Origin: an uncultured Desulfobulbus sp.
GTDB taxonomy: Bacteria; Desulfobacterota; Desulfobulbia; Desulfobulbales; Desulfobulbaceae
Direction of reading: 5' to 3'
Assembly: GCF_963665445.1 (NCBI RefSeq)
Contig: NZ_OY762276.1
Coordinates: forward strand, 3,714,601-3,778,600
Length of the DNA stretch: 64,000 nucleotides
Shown: positions 48,411 to 57,457 of the stretch, piece after piece
How the letters are laid out: every line of letters begins with the position of its first letter
Numbering within the stretch: the first letter of the stretch is position 1
Made by a program: the position numbers and the translations under genes
Notes under the pieces: model-generated
The model's database searches: none
What the model was told of the DNA's origin: nothing
The model's input: the letters and a program-made list of their open reading frames with translations, nothing else

Positions 48411-50687
48411 TTACTGGCCGGTGAAGTCAAAACCGAAAGGGCTCCCGATATTCGCCAGGCGAAAGGTGAGCATAAAGGACTGATCGCCGGATTCACTGTG
48501 GGAGGAGAGCTCCACCGACCAGCAGGGCTGGATGTAGCGCAGCCGGATCGTTTCCTCGATGGTATCGCTGTCTTCGATGGACCGTTCCAGGGAATATCCC
48601 GCAGCAAGGTTATAGGGAAGAAAATACCACAGACTTCCCTTGACCGAGTTGACATCGGTCAGTTCGTTGTAGCGGTAATCAAGGCTGAACATATCGCCCC
48701 GGCTGCTGAGGTAGTCGCTGTCGATGGAGTGAAAAAAGGCGCCATCGCCATAGACGTCGAACTTGGTGGTGTACTTGATGCGCATCCGCTCGACCGGGTA
48801 CCAGCCGGTTTCAGCCTCGATCGGGGTGAGCGGCGTATCCTCTTCGACACTGCGCAGATCATAGCCCTCTTTGATCTTGAAAAAAGCGAACTCGCGGTCA
48901 AAACCGCGGCCGTTGTGCTCCCCGGATATGGAAAAGAAGTTGTTGACTCCGAGGTAGACCGTGTTCTGCTCCTCAAGCTCATCCACCCAGTCGAACTGCG
49001 GCATCAGTTCTTCAGTGGGGATCTCGGTATAGCCGTAGGCGAGATAGGGCCGCACGGTATGGGAGAGGCCGGTGACCTCGCCAAAGGCCACCGAAAAATC
49101 CCGTTCGAGGGTGGTGCCGATCTCTGCGTTGAGGTTATAGAGGAACCGATTTCTGGAATCGGTGTCTTCCCACTCGGATGCCCCGTTGTCATCAATGATG
49201 TAGGAGGTGTTGCGCACCCCGCCGCTGACATAGCTCTCAATATAGGGCGACAGGGGAATACCGGTGGTGATGGTGGGCATCAGGTCAAGACGCTGGCCCT
49301 CAACGCCCTCCTCACGCCAGAACGAGGTGTAGTTGGCATCCCAGGAAAAATCGGGTCCGCTGCTGTTGCCGATGGGCAGGAGACCGGAGTAGGTTATCGA
49401 GGGCAGCTTCCAGGCAAGGGAAGGATTGTCCGCGGTATAGACCGTCTCGCTGACATCGTTGATGGCGGAAAGTTCGGCCAAAAGCGCGCTGCTGCCGCTG
49501 TCCCAAGAGCGGAGGGCGCCGAAGGTATTTTCCCGGTAGCGGTAGGATTTGTCGGTAAAGCCACGGCCGAACAGGTTGAAGAAACGTTGCTGGCTGGTGG
49601 AAAAGCTGCTCGATCCGCTGGTGAATTCGCTGAGATAATCCAGGTCGGAGACGATATCAATATCAAGGCGTGTGGTCCAGGAGCCGATCTCCTGATCCGC
49701 CTTGCCCCGAATCCAGTAGCGGTCGGGATTGGTATGGGTGAAATCGCTGTCGCGGTAATAGCTGATCTCCGAGGGGTCGGTGAGATCGTCGTCCAGGTAA
49801 TGGCCCATGATCATGCCCTTGCTGTCGTTATCCAGCACGTAGCGGTACTCGGCACCGAGCATTACCCCGCGCTCGGAGAAATAGCGGGGATAGAGGGTCA
49901 GGTCGCTGCTGGGCGACAGGTTGATGTACAGCGGCGTCTCGATATTGAAGCCGTCACGATCCGACATGGACATCATCGGAAAGAGCAAACCGGTCTGGCG
50001 TTTGCGCTTGGCCGGCAGGAGCATGATCGGTGAGTAGAGAATGGGGACGTCTTTGATGCGGAAGGTCGCATGCTTGAGATAGGCATAGCCGCCATCGGTG
50101 AGCTCGGTGTCGGCGGCGGCAAAACTCCAGGGCGGGACCTGCCCCGGTTCGAGCTTACAGGTGACGACCCAGCCGTGTTCGATATGGTAGGTCAACTCTC
50201 CGGTCTTTTCGATCAAGCTCCCCTCGAAATGAAGATCCTTTTCGTGACGGACAACCGTGGCATGCTTGAAACTGCCCGTGGCCTTGTTCAGATCGATGGT
50301 ACCGGAGTCGGCGGTGAGCACATCTCCGCCCACCGCTATCTGCAGGTGACCGGTGGCCTCCAAGGTGCCCTTGGTAAAATTGTAGGCGACCCGGTCCGCC
50401 TTCACCGTGGTCACGGTTTTCAACTGCGGTTCCGCCTGGCCGGTGGTGCCCGCAGTTTTGGTCCCCGAGGCGGTCTGCGGCTCAACCGGTTCCTTCTTTT
50501 CCAGCAAGACATTGCCCTCGGCCACCAAAAGCGGCGGATTTTCCTCACGGATCATCCGGTCGGCAGTGATATTCCACTGTTTGGCATCGAGGGAAACGGC
50601 AGCCCATCCGCTCGATGCACACAAACCAAGCAGGATCGGCAGGAGCAGCAGCGTCGGCAGGATACGGAATAAAGAGGGATGATTCAC
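48411..50687 (-). CDS. lptD: LPS-assembly protein LptD
   Basis: Outer-membrane beta-barrel that inserts lipopolysaccharide into the outer leaflet. I start it at a GTG (50685-50687), with AAGGAG nine bases upstream, giving a good signal peptide (about 29 residues, ending ASSGWA). The N-terminal OstA/LptA-like jellyroll (about 45-190: ITADRMIREENPPLLVAEGNV, TVKADRVAYNFTKGTLEATG) is followed by the barrel, with LYINLSPSSDLTLYPRYFSERGVMLGAEYRY. At 758 residues it is of normal size. It confirms a Gram-negative envelope. An ATG 16 codons upstream is a less likely start. Confidence 0.94.
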   Translation of the reverse strand: MNHPSLFRILPTLLLLPILLGLCASSGWAAVSLDAKQWNITADRMIREENPPLLVAEGNVLLEKKEPVEPQTASGTKTAGTTGQAEPQLKTVTTVKADRVAYNFTKGTLEATGHLQIAVGGDVLTADSGTIDLNKATGSFKHATVVRHEKDLHFEGSLIEKTGELTYHIEHGWVVTCKLEPGQVPPWSFAAADTELTDGGYAYLKHATFRIKDVPILYSPIMLLPAKRKRQTGLLFPMMSMSDRDGFNIETPLYINLSPSSDLTLYPRYFSERGVMLGAEYRYVLDNDSKGMIMGHYLDDDLTDPSEISYYRDSDFTHTNPDRYWIRGKADQEIGSWTTRLDIDIVSDLDYLSEFTSGSSSFSTSQQRFFNLFGRGFTDKSYRYRENTFGALRSWDSGSSALLAELSAINDVSETVYTADNPSLAWKLPSITYSGLLPIGNSSGPDFSWDANYTSFWREEGVEGQRLDLMPTITTGIPLSPYIESYVSGGVRNTSYIIDDNGASEWEDTDSRNRFLYNLNAEIGTTLERDFSVAFGEVTGLSHTVRPYLAYGYTEIPTEELMPQFDWVDELEEQNTVYLGVNNFFSISGEHNGRGFDREFAFFKIKEGYDLRSVEEDTPLTPIEAETGWYPVERMRIKYTTKFDVYGDGAFFHSIDSDYLSSRGDMFSLDYRYNELTDVNSVKGSLWYFLPYNLAAGYSLERSIEDSDTIEETIRLRYIQPCWSVELSSHSESGDQSFMLTFRLANIGSPFGFDFTGQ

Positions 50688-51004
50688 CTCGTCAGGCTCC
50701 TTGTAGGAAAGAAAGGATGGCGGGATAACGGGCACATTCCTGCGGATCCAAGGACGCAGCTACAGCACCCAACCGGTTGGTGCGATTAAAGAAACGGAAA
50801 AACAATAACCACCGATAACTGGCCCGAATGTACGAGCCGCCCCAATTCGTGTCAAGTTAAAAGCGTAGATTTGCCTTGCGCACGCGCGTAAATTGGTTTA
50901 CAAATCGCCAGTTGTAATATTGCCTAATAACTTGATTTTCCAAGGCTTGCATCTTCCCCTTTATACACGCTTCTCACGGCGGCGTAAACCAGTCACAACC
51001 CTGC
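50688..51004. other. Divergent intergenic region, lptD / radical SAM gene
   Basis: About 315 bp carrying the promoters of lptD and of the radical SAM gene. It is AT-rich around 50880-50980, but no -35/-10 pair convinced me, and I saw no operator or RNA structure. Confidence 0.35.
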
Positions 51005-51988
51005 ATGAATTGTATCTTCGGCCCGGTGAATTCCAGGCGGCTCGGCCGGTCTCTGGGTATCGATCTCTTTCCGAATAAGATCTGTAATCTCAACTGCATT
51101 TACTGCGAAGTCGGACGAACCGGTGTTGCGGTCGGCAGGCGCGATGTCTATTCGAAGACCAGCGAACTGCTGGCCGAGATCGATCGTTTCTGTGCCGACA
51201 GTGAACGGGTTGCCGAGGTGGATGTCGTCACCGTGACCGCCAAGGGGGAACCGACCCTGCACCTTGACTTGGGGACAATTCTTCGCCATCTGAAGGCAAG
51301 AGCCAACAAGCCCCTTGCGGTGCTGACCAACGGAACGACGTTGAGCGACCCGCAGGTGCGGGCGGATCTCATGCCGGCCGATATCATCACCCCTTCGCTG
51401 GATTCTGCCCGGGAAGAAAGTTTTCGGAAAATTGATCGCCCGATGGCCGGCATGGACCTGGCCGAGATCATTGCGGGTCTGCAGACCTTCTCCCACGAGT
51501 ATACGGGAAAACTCTGGCTGGAGATTCTCCTCGCCCAAGGAATCAACGACTCTCCTGAAGATATCGACGCATTGATTGCTGCAATCCACCCCATGCGCAT
51601 TGACCGGATCCAGCTCAACACCGTTGTCCGCCCTCCTGCCGAGACCTTTGCCCATGCAGTCTCTCCTGCGGAACTCTCCGCTGTCGGCAAACGTTTTCAG
51701 CACGCCCTGTCCCTGCCGGTTGACCTCCCCTTTGCCCCGGCAACAGAACCAATTCCTCCCGTGCAACCGTGCCCTGTTCCATCGCAAGCCGCGAAGACGA
51801 CAGAGACGGTTCTGCGGGAAATAGTCGAGATGTTGCAGCGGCGTCCCTGTACCGCTGCGGATATAGACCGGACCTTTCACCTGAACGGTCCGGACAAAGT
51901 TGAACACCTGCTTGAACCGTTGATCCGATCCGGAGCCCTCCTTGTTCAGGAGCACGGCGGCAAACGTTTTTATCAAATCGCCTCGTGA
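51005..51988 (+). CDS. Radical SAM protein with C-terminal winged-helix domain
   Basis: A 327-residue radical S-adenosylmethionine enzyme. It starts MNCIFGPVNSRRLGRSLGID, then the [4Fe-4S] cluster motif CNLNCIYCE at about 28-36 and TAKGEPTLH, typical of the COG0731-like group. After a proline-rich linker (about 245-265) residues 268-327 look like a winged helix (IVEMLQRRPCTAADIDRTF...LIRSGALL). The reaction is not known for this group; no peptide or partner gene is next to it. No strong ribosome-binding site precedes the ATG. Confidence 0.85.
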   Translation: MNCIFGPVNSRRLGRSLGIDLFPNKICNLNCIYCEVGRTGVAVGRRDVYSKTSELLAEIDRFCADSERVAEVDVVTVTAKGEPTLHLDLGTILRHLKARANKPLAVLTNGTTLSDPQVRADLMPADIITPSLDSAREESFRKIDRPMAGMDLAEIIAGLQTFSHEYTGKLWLEILLAQGINDSPEDIDALIAAIHPMRIDRIQLNTVVRPPAETFAHAVSPAELSAVGKRFQHALSLPVDLPFAPATEPIPPVQPCPVPSQAAKTTETVLREIVEMLQRRPCTAADIDRTFHLNGPDKVEHLLEPLIRSGALLVQEHGGKRFYQIAS

Positions 51989-52079
51989 GGAGCAAACGTG
52001 CAAACGTTTTCCGATAACAGCACATTCCCTGCGAGCGCAACGGTTCGGTTGTTTCAAACAATTTATTTAAAGGACACGA

Positions 52080-54455
52080 ATGACCAAGAAAGAGACCAAA
52101 GAAAAGGCAACTCCTGTACGGAAAGCCAAAAAAGGTGCATGGTGGAAAAGCCTTACTCCTGAGCCCGAGCCGGAAGGGGCAGAGCAAGCTACGCCGATCC
52201 CCGAATCCGTCCTGGAGGTGGCCGCCGAGACACCAACGAACGTGACCGAGGTTCATGAGACGCCGCTGGGACAGGGCTCGACCGATCCCGACGAAACTGC
52301 AGCGCCCGATCAGCCGCTGACGGAGAGCGCCGCCCCGGAGGCGATAACCGTCGCAGCCGTGCCGGAACCTCCAGCAACGACCACGGTCGAGATCGAAGAC
52401 CTCGAACCGGTGCATCAGCCGGTACCGCCCCCCGCTGCGGAGAAGAATGCCTCCCCCAACTCTGCAGACGATGGCGCCGAGATGGTGGCGGAAAACAAGG
52501 AACCGCAGGCAGAGCCCGAACCGGAAACGGTTGCGCCGATGACGGCGGAAACCGTTGCAACCGAGGCCGAGGCTCCCGCCGAGTCCGTTGTCGCTGACGT
52601 GCCTGTTGCAGAGGCAATGCCCGCTGCCGGCGCACCTCAACCTCAGGTGGAAGGTCCTGCGGACGAAGCCGCCTCTCAGACCGCGTCGCCGGTCGATCCA
52701 GAGGACAAGAAGCCGGAAGAGGCGGCAGCCGAGGAGGGGACGGACGGACCGCCGGCCAAAAAACGGCGTTCCCGCCGTGGGGGCAAGAAACGGAGCAAAC
52801 AGACCGAGGCCGCTCCGGCTGCACCTGTTGCCGAGGAGGCAGAGCAACCTCCCACCACCGAACTGGAAGCCGAGAACGAGGACGACGAGGACAACGATAC
52901 CGTTCCCGAAGATCCCTCGACCGAACCGGCAAAACCGGTGGTCTACAAGTTGCTCATCAACGCCGAGGAACCTGAGGAGTGCCGCATCGCCCTGGTCGAG
53001 GATGGCCGTCTTGAATCGTTCCACGTCACCACGGTTGATCGCGAGCCCACCAAGAACAATATCTACAAGGGACGTATCGTCTCGATCGAGGCCAACCTCC
53101 AGGCTGCCTTTGTCGATATCGGCACCGGACGCAACGGTTTTCTTCCCTTCAACGAGATCCATCCCGAGTACTACCGCCAGGATGTCAACGAGCGGGTCCG
53201 GACCCTGATTGCCCAGCAGCAGTGGAAAAAACTCAAGATTGAGGACGTCATGCAACGGGGCCAGGAAGTCCTGGTCCAGGTGGTCAAGGAGGTCACCGGC
53301 AACAAGGGCGCCAACATGACCACCTACCTCTCCCTCCCCGGCCGCTTCCTGGTGCTGATGCCCGGTAGCGACAGTGCCGGAATCTCGCGTAAGATCGTGG
53401 GCGAGGAACGCCGCGCCTCGCTGCGGGAGATCATGAGCGAATTCGAGATTCCCGAGGGCATCGGCTACATCATTCGCACCGCCTCGGTGGATATCACCCA
53501 CAATGCCCTGGAAAAGGATATCAGCTCCCTGCTCACCCTGTGGGAGGAGATAAAGCGGCGCGGCCAGACCAAAGAGGCCCCGGCCCTGGTCTACGAGGAG
53601 CAGGACACGGTGGTCCGTTTCCTTCGCGACCATTTCATCCCAGAAATCCAGGAGATCCTGGTCGACACCCAGGAATCGCTGGACAACGTCAACAACTTCA
53701 TCGAACTGCTCCCCTCCAAGCAGCGCCAGGTCAAGGTCCGGCTGCATCGCGGCAGCAAGCCGATTTTCAACCAGTTCAACGTCGAGGAACAGATCGAATC
53801 GATCTTCAAGCCGCAGGTCCCCCTGCCCTCAGGCGGTTCGATCGTGATCAACCCCACCGAGGCCCTGGTGGCCATCGACGTCAACTCGGGACGAACCTCC
53901 AAGAACTCGGATTTCGACGAAACCATCTTCCTCGCCAACATGGAGGCCGCCGCCGAGCTGGCCCGCCAGCTTCGGCTACGCGACCTGGGAGGCCTGATCG
54001 TGGTTGATTTCATCGATATGCGCAACAAGAAGCATATCCGCGAGGTGGAACGCCAGGTCAAGGCCAGCATGAAACGGGACAAGGCCAAGGTCGACATCAG
54101 CAAGATCTCCCGTTTCGGCCTGATGCAGATTTCCCGGCAGAAGATGGGGGCGCCGATCGAAAAGGGCAGCTACCGCACCTGTGAGTTCTGCCAGGGGCGC
54201 GGCGTGGTCCGCTCGGTGGAAACCCTGGCCCTGTACTATCTGCGCCGAATCCAGACCGGTATTACCCGGAAAAAAATAGCCCGGGTCGAATGCCGTCTGC
54301 CACTGGACGTGGCCCAGTACCTGCTCAACAAAAAACGAACCGAACTGGCCGATCTCGAGGCCAAGCACCGGGCCACGATCGACATCATCCCGCGAAACGA
54401 GATGAAACCGACGGAAAGTCAGATAGATTTTCTCGAGACAGACAACAACCACTGA
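52080..54455 (+). CDS. Ribonuclease E/G family protein with a long acidic N-terminal extension
   Basis: Endoribonuclease for mRNA decay and rRNA/tRNA processing. The 791-residue protein has an S1 domain (about 336-420: KGRIVSIEANLQAAFVDIG), the 5'-sensor and catalytic core with metal ligands D600 (AIDVNSGR) and D643 (VVDFIDM), whose 43-residue spacing equals that of D303/D346 in E. coli RNase E, and the zinc-link CEFCQGRG. The first ~295 residues are Pro/Ala/Glu-rich and disordered with a basic KKRRSRRGGKKRSK patch at about 222-240. The disordered region is thus at the N-terminus, not at the C-terminus as in E. coli. AAGGAC precedes the ATG. Confidence 0.92.
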   Translation: MTKKETKEKATPVRKAKKGAWWKSLTPEPEPEGAEQATPIPESVLEVAAETPTNVTEVHETPLGQGSTDPDETAAPDQPLTESAAPEAITVAAVPEPPATTTVEIEDLEPVHQPVPPPAAEKNASPNSADDGAEMVAENKEPQAEPEPETVAPMTAETVATEAEAPAESVVADVPVAEAMPAAGAPQPQVEGPADEAASQTASPVDPEDKKPEEAAAEEGTDGPPAKKRRSRRGGKKRSKQTEAAPAAPVAEEAEQPPTTELEAENEDDEDNDTVPEDPSTEPAKPVVYKLLINAEEPEECRIALVEDGRLESFHVTTVDREPTKNNIYKGRIVSIEANLQAAFVDIGTGRNGFLPFNEIHPEYYRQDVNERVRTLIAQQQWKKLKIEDVMQRGQEVLVQVVKEVTGNKGANMTTYLSLPGRFLVLMPGSDSAGISRKIVGEERRASLREIMSEFEIPEGIGYIIRTASVDITHNALEKDISSLLTLWEEIKRRGQTKEAPALVYEEQDTVVRFLRDHFIPEIQEILVDTQESLDNVNNFIELLPSKQRQVKVRLHRGSKPIFNQFNVEEQIESIFKPQVPLPSGGSIVINPTEALVAIDVNSGRTSKNSDFDETIFLANMEAAAELARQLRLRDLGGLIVVDFIDMRNKKHIREVERQVKASMKRDKAKVDISKISRFGLMQISRQKMGAPIEKGSYRTCEFCQGRGVVRSVETLALYYLRRIQTGITRKKIARVECRLPLDVAQYLLNKKRTELADLEAKHRATIDIIPRNEMKPTESQIDFLETDNNH

Positions 54456-54505
54456 TCCGTGACCCTAAAAAATGGTTTGACAAGCAACCAACACGAAAAT
54501 AGTGC

Positions 54506-54534
54506 TTGCGCATACGCTCGCTTCAGAGTATAAA
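54506..54534 (+). promoter_or_regulatory. Probable tRNA-Arg promoter
   Basis: TTGCGC at 54506-54511 and TATAAA at 54529-54534 are 17 bp apart, ending 14 bp before the tRNA. A separate TTGACA lies at 54477-54482 but lacks a good -10. Confidence 0.5.
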
Positions 54535-54548
54535 TGGCTGCGTCATTT

Positions 54549-54625
54549 GCGCCTGTAGCTCAGCTGGATAGAGCGCCGGACTACGAATCCGTAGGTCGGG
54601 AGTTCGAATCTCTCCAGGCGCGCCA
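54549..54625 (+). tRNA. tRNA-Arg (anticodon ACG)
   Basis: A full 77-base cloverleaf: acceptor GCGCCTG/CAGGCGC, D-arm GCTC...GAGC, anticodon loop CTACGAA with ACG at its centre, T-arm GGGAG-TTCGAAT-CTCTC, and an encoded 3' CCA after the discriminator G. The outermost anticodon-stem pair is a C-T mismatch. ACG (read as ICG) decodes CGU/CGC/CGA arginine codons. A strong terminator follows within 10 bases. Confidence 0.96.
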
Positions 54626-54632
54626 ACAATCC

Positions 54633-54670
54633 CAGGGACTTAGACTTCATGTCTGAGTCCCTGTTTTTGT
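54633..54670 (+). terminator. Terminator of the tRNA-Arg transcript
   Basis: CAGGGACTTAGAC pairs with GTCTGAGTCCCTG (one mismatch) around TTCAT, followed by TTTTTGTTT. Confidence 0.9.
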
Positions 54671-55158
54671 TTGGGGACTCTCTAGGGTCAATATAGGGTC
54701 AGCCACTGCATCATCACTCCCCCACCATAACAAACTCCCACCAAGCAAAGTACTACCAATCTCATCACGGCTAGATCGAGGCAATGCTCCGATCATAAGC
54801 AGGCGGATGCATCACCCACATCATTGTTCCGCCGATGTAAAGTGACCCCACCTACAGCCGAAACACAACCTCACCTGGCCGATTTATTGGAGAGTTGCCA
54901 ACTCCGCCGGTCTCCACATTCCGCTCATTGTGGGCGAGCTGGAGATCCTTGATCATGGTGCCGTTCTAATTTTTTCTTTTCGTGGTCTGCAGATACATGA
55001 CTGCCACCGCTTCAGGGTGTAGGCGCTTGTCAGAAAAAGGCAAAATGGCTGCAAGCTGCGGATGAGTGGTGCCATAGCTTTTTTCTTGAATCTCTGACGG
55101 TGGATGTAGGATGATAGCTGTATTCATGAAGTTATGAACATAGATGAAGAGGAGACCT
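54671..55158. other. Gene-poor stretch downstream of tRNA-Arg
   Basis: About 490 bp with no recognised gene and a composition unlike the surrounding genes. It contains two spaced TAGGGTCA copies at about 54684-54699. A 53-codon frame on the minus strand is listed separately. The site next to a tRNA 3' end is a common insertion point for mobile DNA, so this may be the debris of a lost element, but I found no integrase, no duplicated tRNA end and no inverted repeats. Confidence 0.4.
54966..55127 (-). CDS. Possible small ORF, 53 codons
   Basis: An ATG-initiated frame (MNTAIILHPPSEIQEKSYGT..., ending MYLQTTKRKN) in the gene-poor stretch after tRNA-Arg. The predicted peptide looks protein-like (HPQLAAILPFSDKRLHPEAV) but matches nothing I know, and its ribosome-binding site is weak. 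It may be a true small gene, a fragment of a decayed one, or chance. Confidence 0.25.
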   Translation of the reverse strand: MNTAIILHPPSEIQEKSYGTTHPQLAAILPFSDKRLHPEAVAVMYLQTTKRKN

Positions 55159-55737
55159 ATGGATGCAATGATTCTTGTTGTCGATGATCAGCCATTCTAC
55201 CTAGAAGTGCTCCTCTCCATTTTAAAAAATCAGCAATTCTTAGCATGTATAGCCGATTCCGGAGAAAAAGCCGTGCAGATGCTTGAGAAGTTGGATCCCG
55301 ATCTTATCCTGCTGGATGTGATGATGCCGGGTATGGATGGTTTGGAAACTTGCCGCAAGATCAAGGCAGATAGACAAAAAGCGGAAATTCCTGTCGTCTT
55401 CATGACCGCTTTGGATAGTGTTGAGGACAAGGTGGCCGGCTTTGAGGCTGGCGCAGTGGACTATATCACCAAGCCGTTTCACCAGGCAGAGATACTGGCG
55501 CGAATCACCGCGCACATTACCCTTCGCAGAAAGAGTATTGCCCTGGAAAAGGCGCTGAATGAAATCAAAAGTTTGAAGGATATCCTGCCAATTTGCAGTT
55601 ATTGTAAAAAGATCCGCGATGACGAGGGCTACTGGAAACAGGTGGAAGATTACATTTCCACCCACACCGACACCCGGTTTTCCCACGGAATTTGTCCGGA
55701 ATGCCTAAAGCGGGAGTGGGAAGACATTGATGAGTAA
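55159..55737 (+). CDS. Response regulator with a C-terminal CxxC/CxxC domain
   Basis: A 192-residue receiver protein. The receiver (1-120) has D9, D10, phospho-acceptor D53 in LILLDVMMPGMDG, T/A at MTALDS and K in ITKPFHQ. After a short helix comes a small domain C146-SYC149-KKIRDDEGYWKQVEDYI...GIC179-PEC182, a four-cysteine motif found at the end of many receiver and PAS proteins and likely to bind a metal; its role is not known. I start at the ATG at 55159, four bases after AGGAG; an ATG 15 bases earlier lies within that site. Its lower GC content sets it apart from neighbours. Confidence 0.85.
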   Translation: MDAMILVVDDQPFYLEVLLSILKNQQFLACIADSGEKAVQMLEKLDPDLILLDVMMPGMDGLETCRKIKADRQKAEIPVVFMTALDSVEDKVAGFEAGAVDYITKPFHQAEILARITAHITLRRKSIALEKALNEIKSLKDILPICSYCKKIRDDEGYWKQVEDYISTHTDTRFSHGICPECLKREWEDIDE

Positions 55738-55757
55738 TATCAATGTATTAAAAAGAT

Positions 55758-55792
55758 GAAAACGTCATCTTCAAGGCCTTTTTACGAGAACG
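55758..55792 (+). repeat. Partial copy of repeat B
   Basis: 35 bases (AAAACGTC...TTTTTACGAGAACG) match the second half of repeat B copy 1. The first half is absent. It lies just after the receiver gene. The rest of the 513-bp gap to 56250 has no gene or recognisable signal that I can support. Confidence 0.6.
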
Positions 55793-56250
55793 TGATGCAG
55801 GCACTGTCAATGTGTCGGATGAGGCGACTGAGGACCAGATTTTTGACCGATATCCCTGCAGACAGATAACCTTTTCTCCACGCGCCCACTACGCTTGTAC
55901 CTGCCCGATTTCGAAACCGATCATCTCCGGAAACTGATCTCCAAGCAGGGCTAATTTCATCGAACCTTGATTCACTCCACTCCCCCCCTTGCCTCTTGCT
56001 TCCTTGCACCAACAATGAATCGAGAATCAAAATCAAAAGAGCAAAATACTTGAATTCGCCTCACAGCCTTGCATTCGCGCTTCCCTTGGCGATGGTTTGC
56101 ACTTTGACTTTCCTGCAGGTTTTACGATAATTGAATAAAGGCCTTGCTCATCCGGCTCCACATGGGCCAACTTGACAGGTCCTGATCCTGGTGCATTATC
56201 ACTCGGCGAACGCCCGCTTTGCATACCCCAAACAATGACAATCCGATGAG
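55793..56250. other. Gene-less stretch upstream of the FIST gene
   Basis: About 460 bp, relatively AT-rich. Two open frames of 77-84 codons on the minus strand (ends 56036 and 56266) show no family features. I see no promoter or structure that I can name; it may contain the missing start of the FIST gene if a frameshift is present. Confidence 0.35.
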
Positions 56251-57411
56251 ATGGGAGAGACTCCAAACCTACTGGTACTTTACTGCTCGACCGAATACGA
56301 AATAGAGGCCATCATCCAAGCCATACGCAACCGAACACCGAAGGTCGCCATCCACGGCGGCACCTCCTGCAGGGGCGTGATGACCCAGCTGGGCCTTGCC
56401 TCGAAAAATCATACGGGTCTTGCCATACTGGCCATTGCTGATCCGGATGGAAACTATGGAGTTGGAGTATCCCCCATAGAAAACGGTCCGCAGGCTGCCG
56501 CAGAGGCGGCAATCACCGAGGCCCTCGCCAATGCCAACTGCCCCGGCGAAGTTCCGGCTATGGTCTGGTTGACCGCGGTTCCTGGATGTGAAGAGGCCCT
56601 GCTTGAAGGTATAGCCACGGTACTCGGCGAGGATGTGCCGGTTGCCGGAGGCAGCTCGGCCGACAATACCCTTGATGGCAACTGGAAACAGTTCACCGCA
56701 GACCAGATGTACAGCAATGCGGTGGTGGTAACGGCCCTCTTTCCATCCACCGAGGTGATGTTCGCCTTTCACAGCGGCTATGAACCAACCGATGCCAAGG
56801 GCTTGATCACCAAGGCCGGCGGCTACGAGGCCACAGGAAACAGGGGGATCGCCACCGCAACCAACCAGCGAACCCTGATGGAAATCGACGGTCGTCCGGC
56901 AGCCGAGGTCTACAACGAGTGGACCGGAGGACTGATCAGCGACATGCTCGGCACGGGCGGCCACATTCTCGGTCGGACCACTCTCCAGCCCCTCGGACGA
57001 GTGGCGGGGTATATCGGCGAGGTTCCCTACTTCCAGCTCTCCCATCCCGATTCGGTCACAGCGGACAATGCATTGACCCTCTTTTCCGATATGTCGGCCG
57101 GTGATGAAATCGTGCTCATGCGGGGAACCGTCGACAGTCTCATTACCAGAGCCGGCAGGGTGGCGACCTCGGCCATGGAGACTCACACGGCCGCCCCTGA
57201 GGATATCGCCGGTGCCTTGGTGGTGTACTGCGCCGGCTGCATGCTGACCGTGCAGGATCGTCTGGAGGAGGTGGTGGACTCCATCCGCGAGGCCCTGCCC
57301 GGCATCCCCTTTCTCGGGACCTTCACCTACGGCGAGCAGGGGTGTTTTCTCAACGGAGGCAATCGACACGGCAACCTGATGATCTCGGTGCTGCTCTTTA
57401 CCAGGGAGTGA
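56251..57411 (+). CDS. FIST-domain sensory protein
   Basis: A 386-residue protein with FIST-N and FIST-C regions, predicted to bind small ligands, possibly amino acids. Features: TPNLLVLYCS, IHGGTSCRGVMT, VPVAGGSSADN, VMFAFHSGYEPTDAKG, and VYCAGCMLTVQDRLEEV...FTYGEQGCF, typical of FIST-C. The frame begins at the strand that normally follows an N-terminal helix of ~25-30 residues, and an in-frame stop lies 15 bases before the ATG; the start may therefore be lost by a frameshift or the protein is naturally short. A GGDEF protein follows after 46 bp, suggesting FIST input to c-di-GMP output. Confidence 0.83.
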   Translation: MGETPNLLVLYCSTEYEIEAIIQAIRNRTPKVAIHGGTSCRGVMTQLGLASKNHTGLAILAIADPDGNYGVGVSPIENGPQAAAEAAITEALANANCPGEVPAMVWLTAVPGCEEALLEGIATVLGEDVPVAGGSSADNTLDGNWKQFTADQMYSNAVVVTALFPSTEVMFAFHSGYEPTDAKGLITKAGGYEATGNRGIATATNQRTLMEIDGRPAAEVYNEWTGGLISDMLGTGGHILGRTTLQPLGRVAGYIGEVPYFQLSHPDSVTADNALTLFSDMSAGDEIVLMRGTVDSLITRAGRVATSAMETHTAAPEDIAGALVVYCAGCMLTVQDRLEEVVDSIREALPGIPFLGTFTYGEQGCFLNGGNRHGNLMISVLLFTRE

Positions 57412-57457
57412 TCCATTCCTGGGCAAAGGCCCATCACAACAACTTGACTGGGGGATC

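Noticed and set aside
46284..50033. 1249-codon open frame on the plus strand
   Set aside because: It runs antisense to mltA, the DHH gene and most of lptD, all of which have clear family motifs. It is a by-product of GC-rich third positions, and its sequence has no recognisable domain.
54660..54960. Phage attachment site or IS end next to tRNA-Arg
   Set aside because: No repeated tRNA 3' end, no inverted repeats and no integrase or transposase could be seen; kept only as a possibility for the gap.
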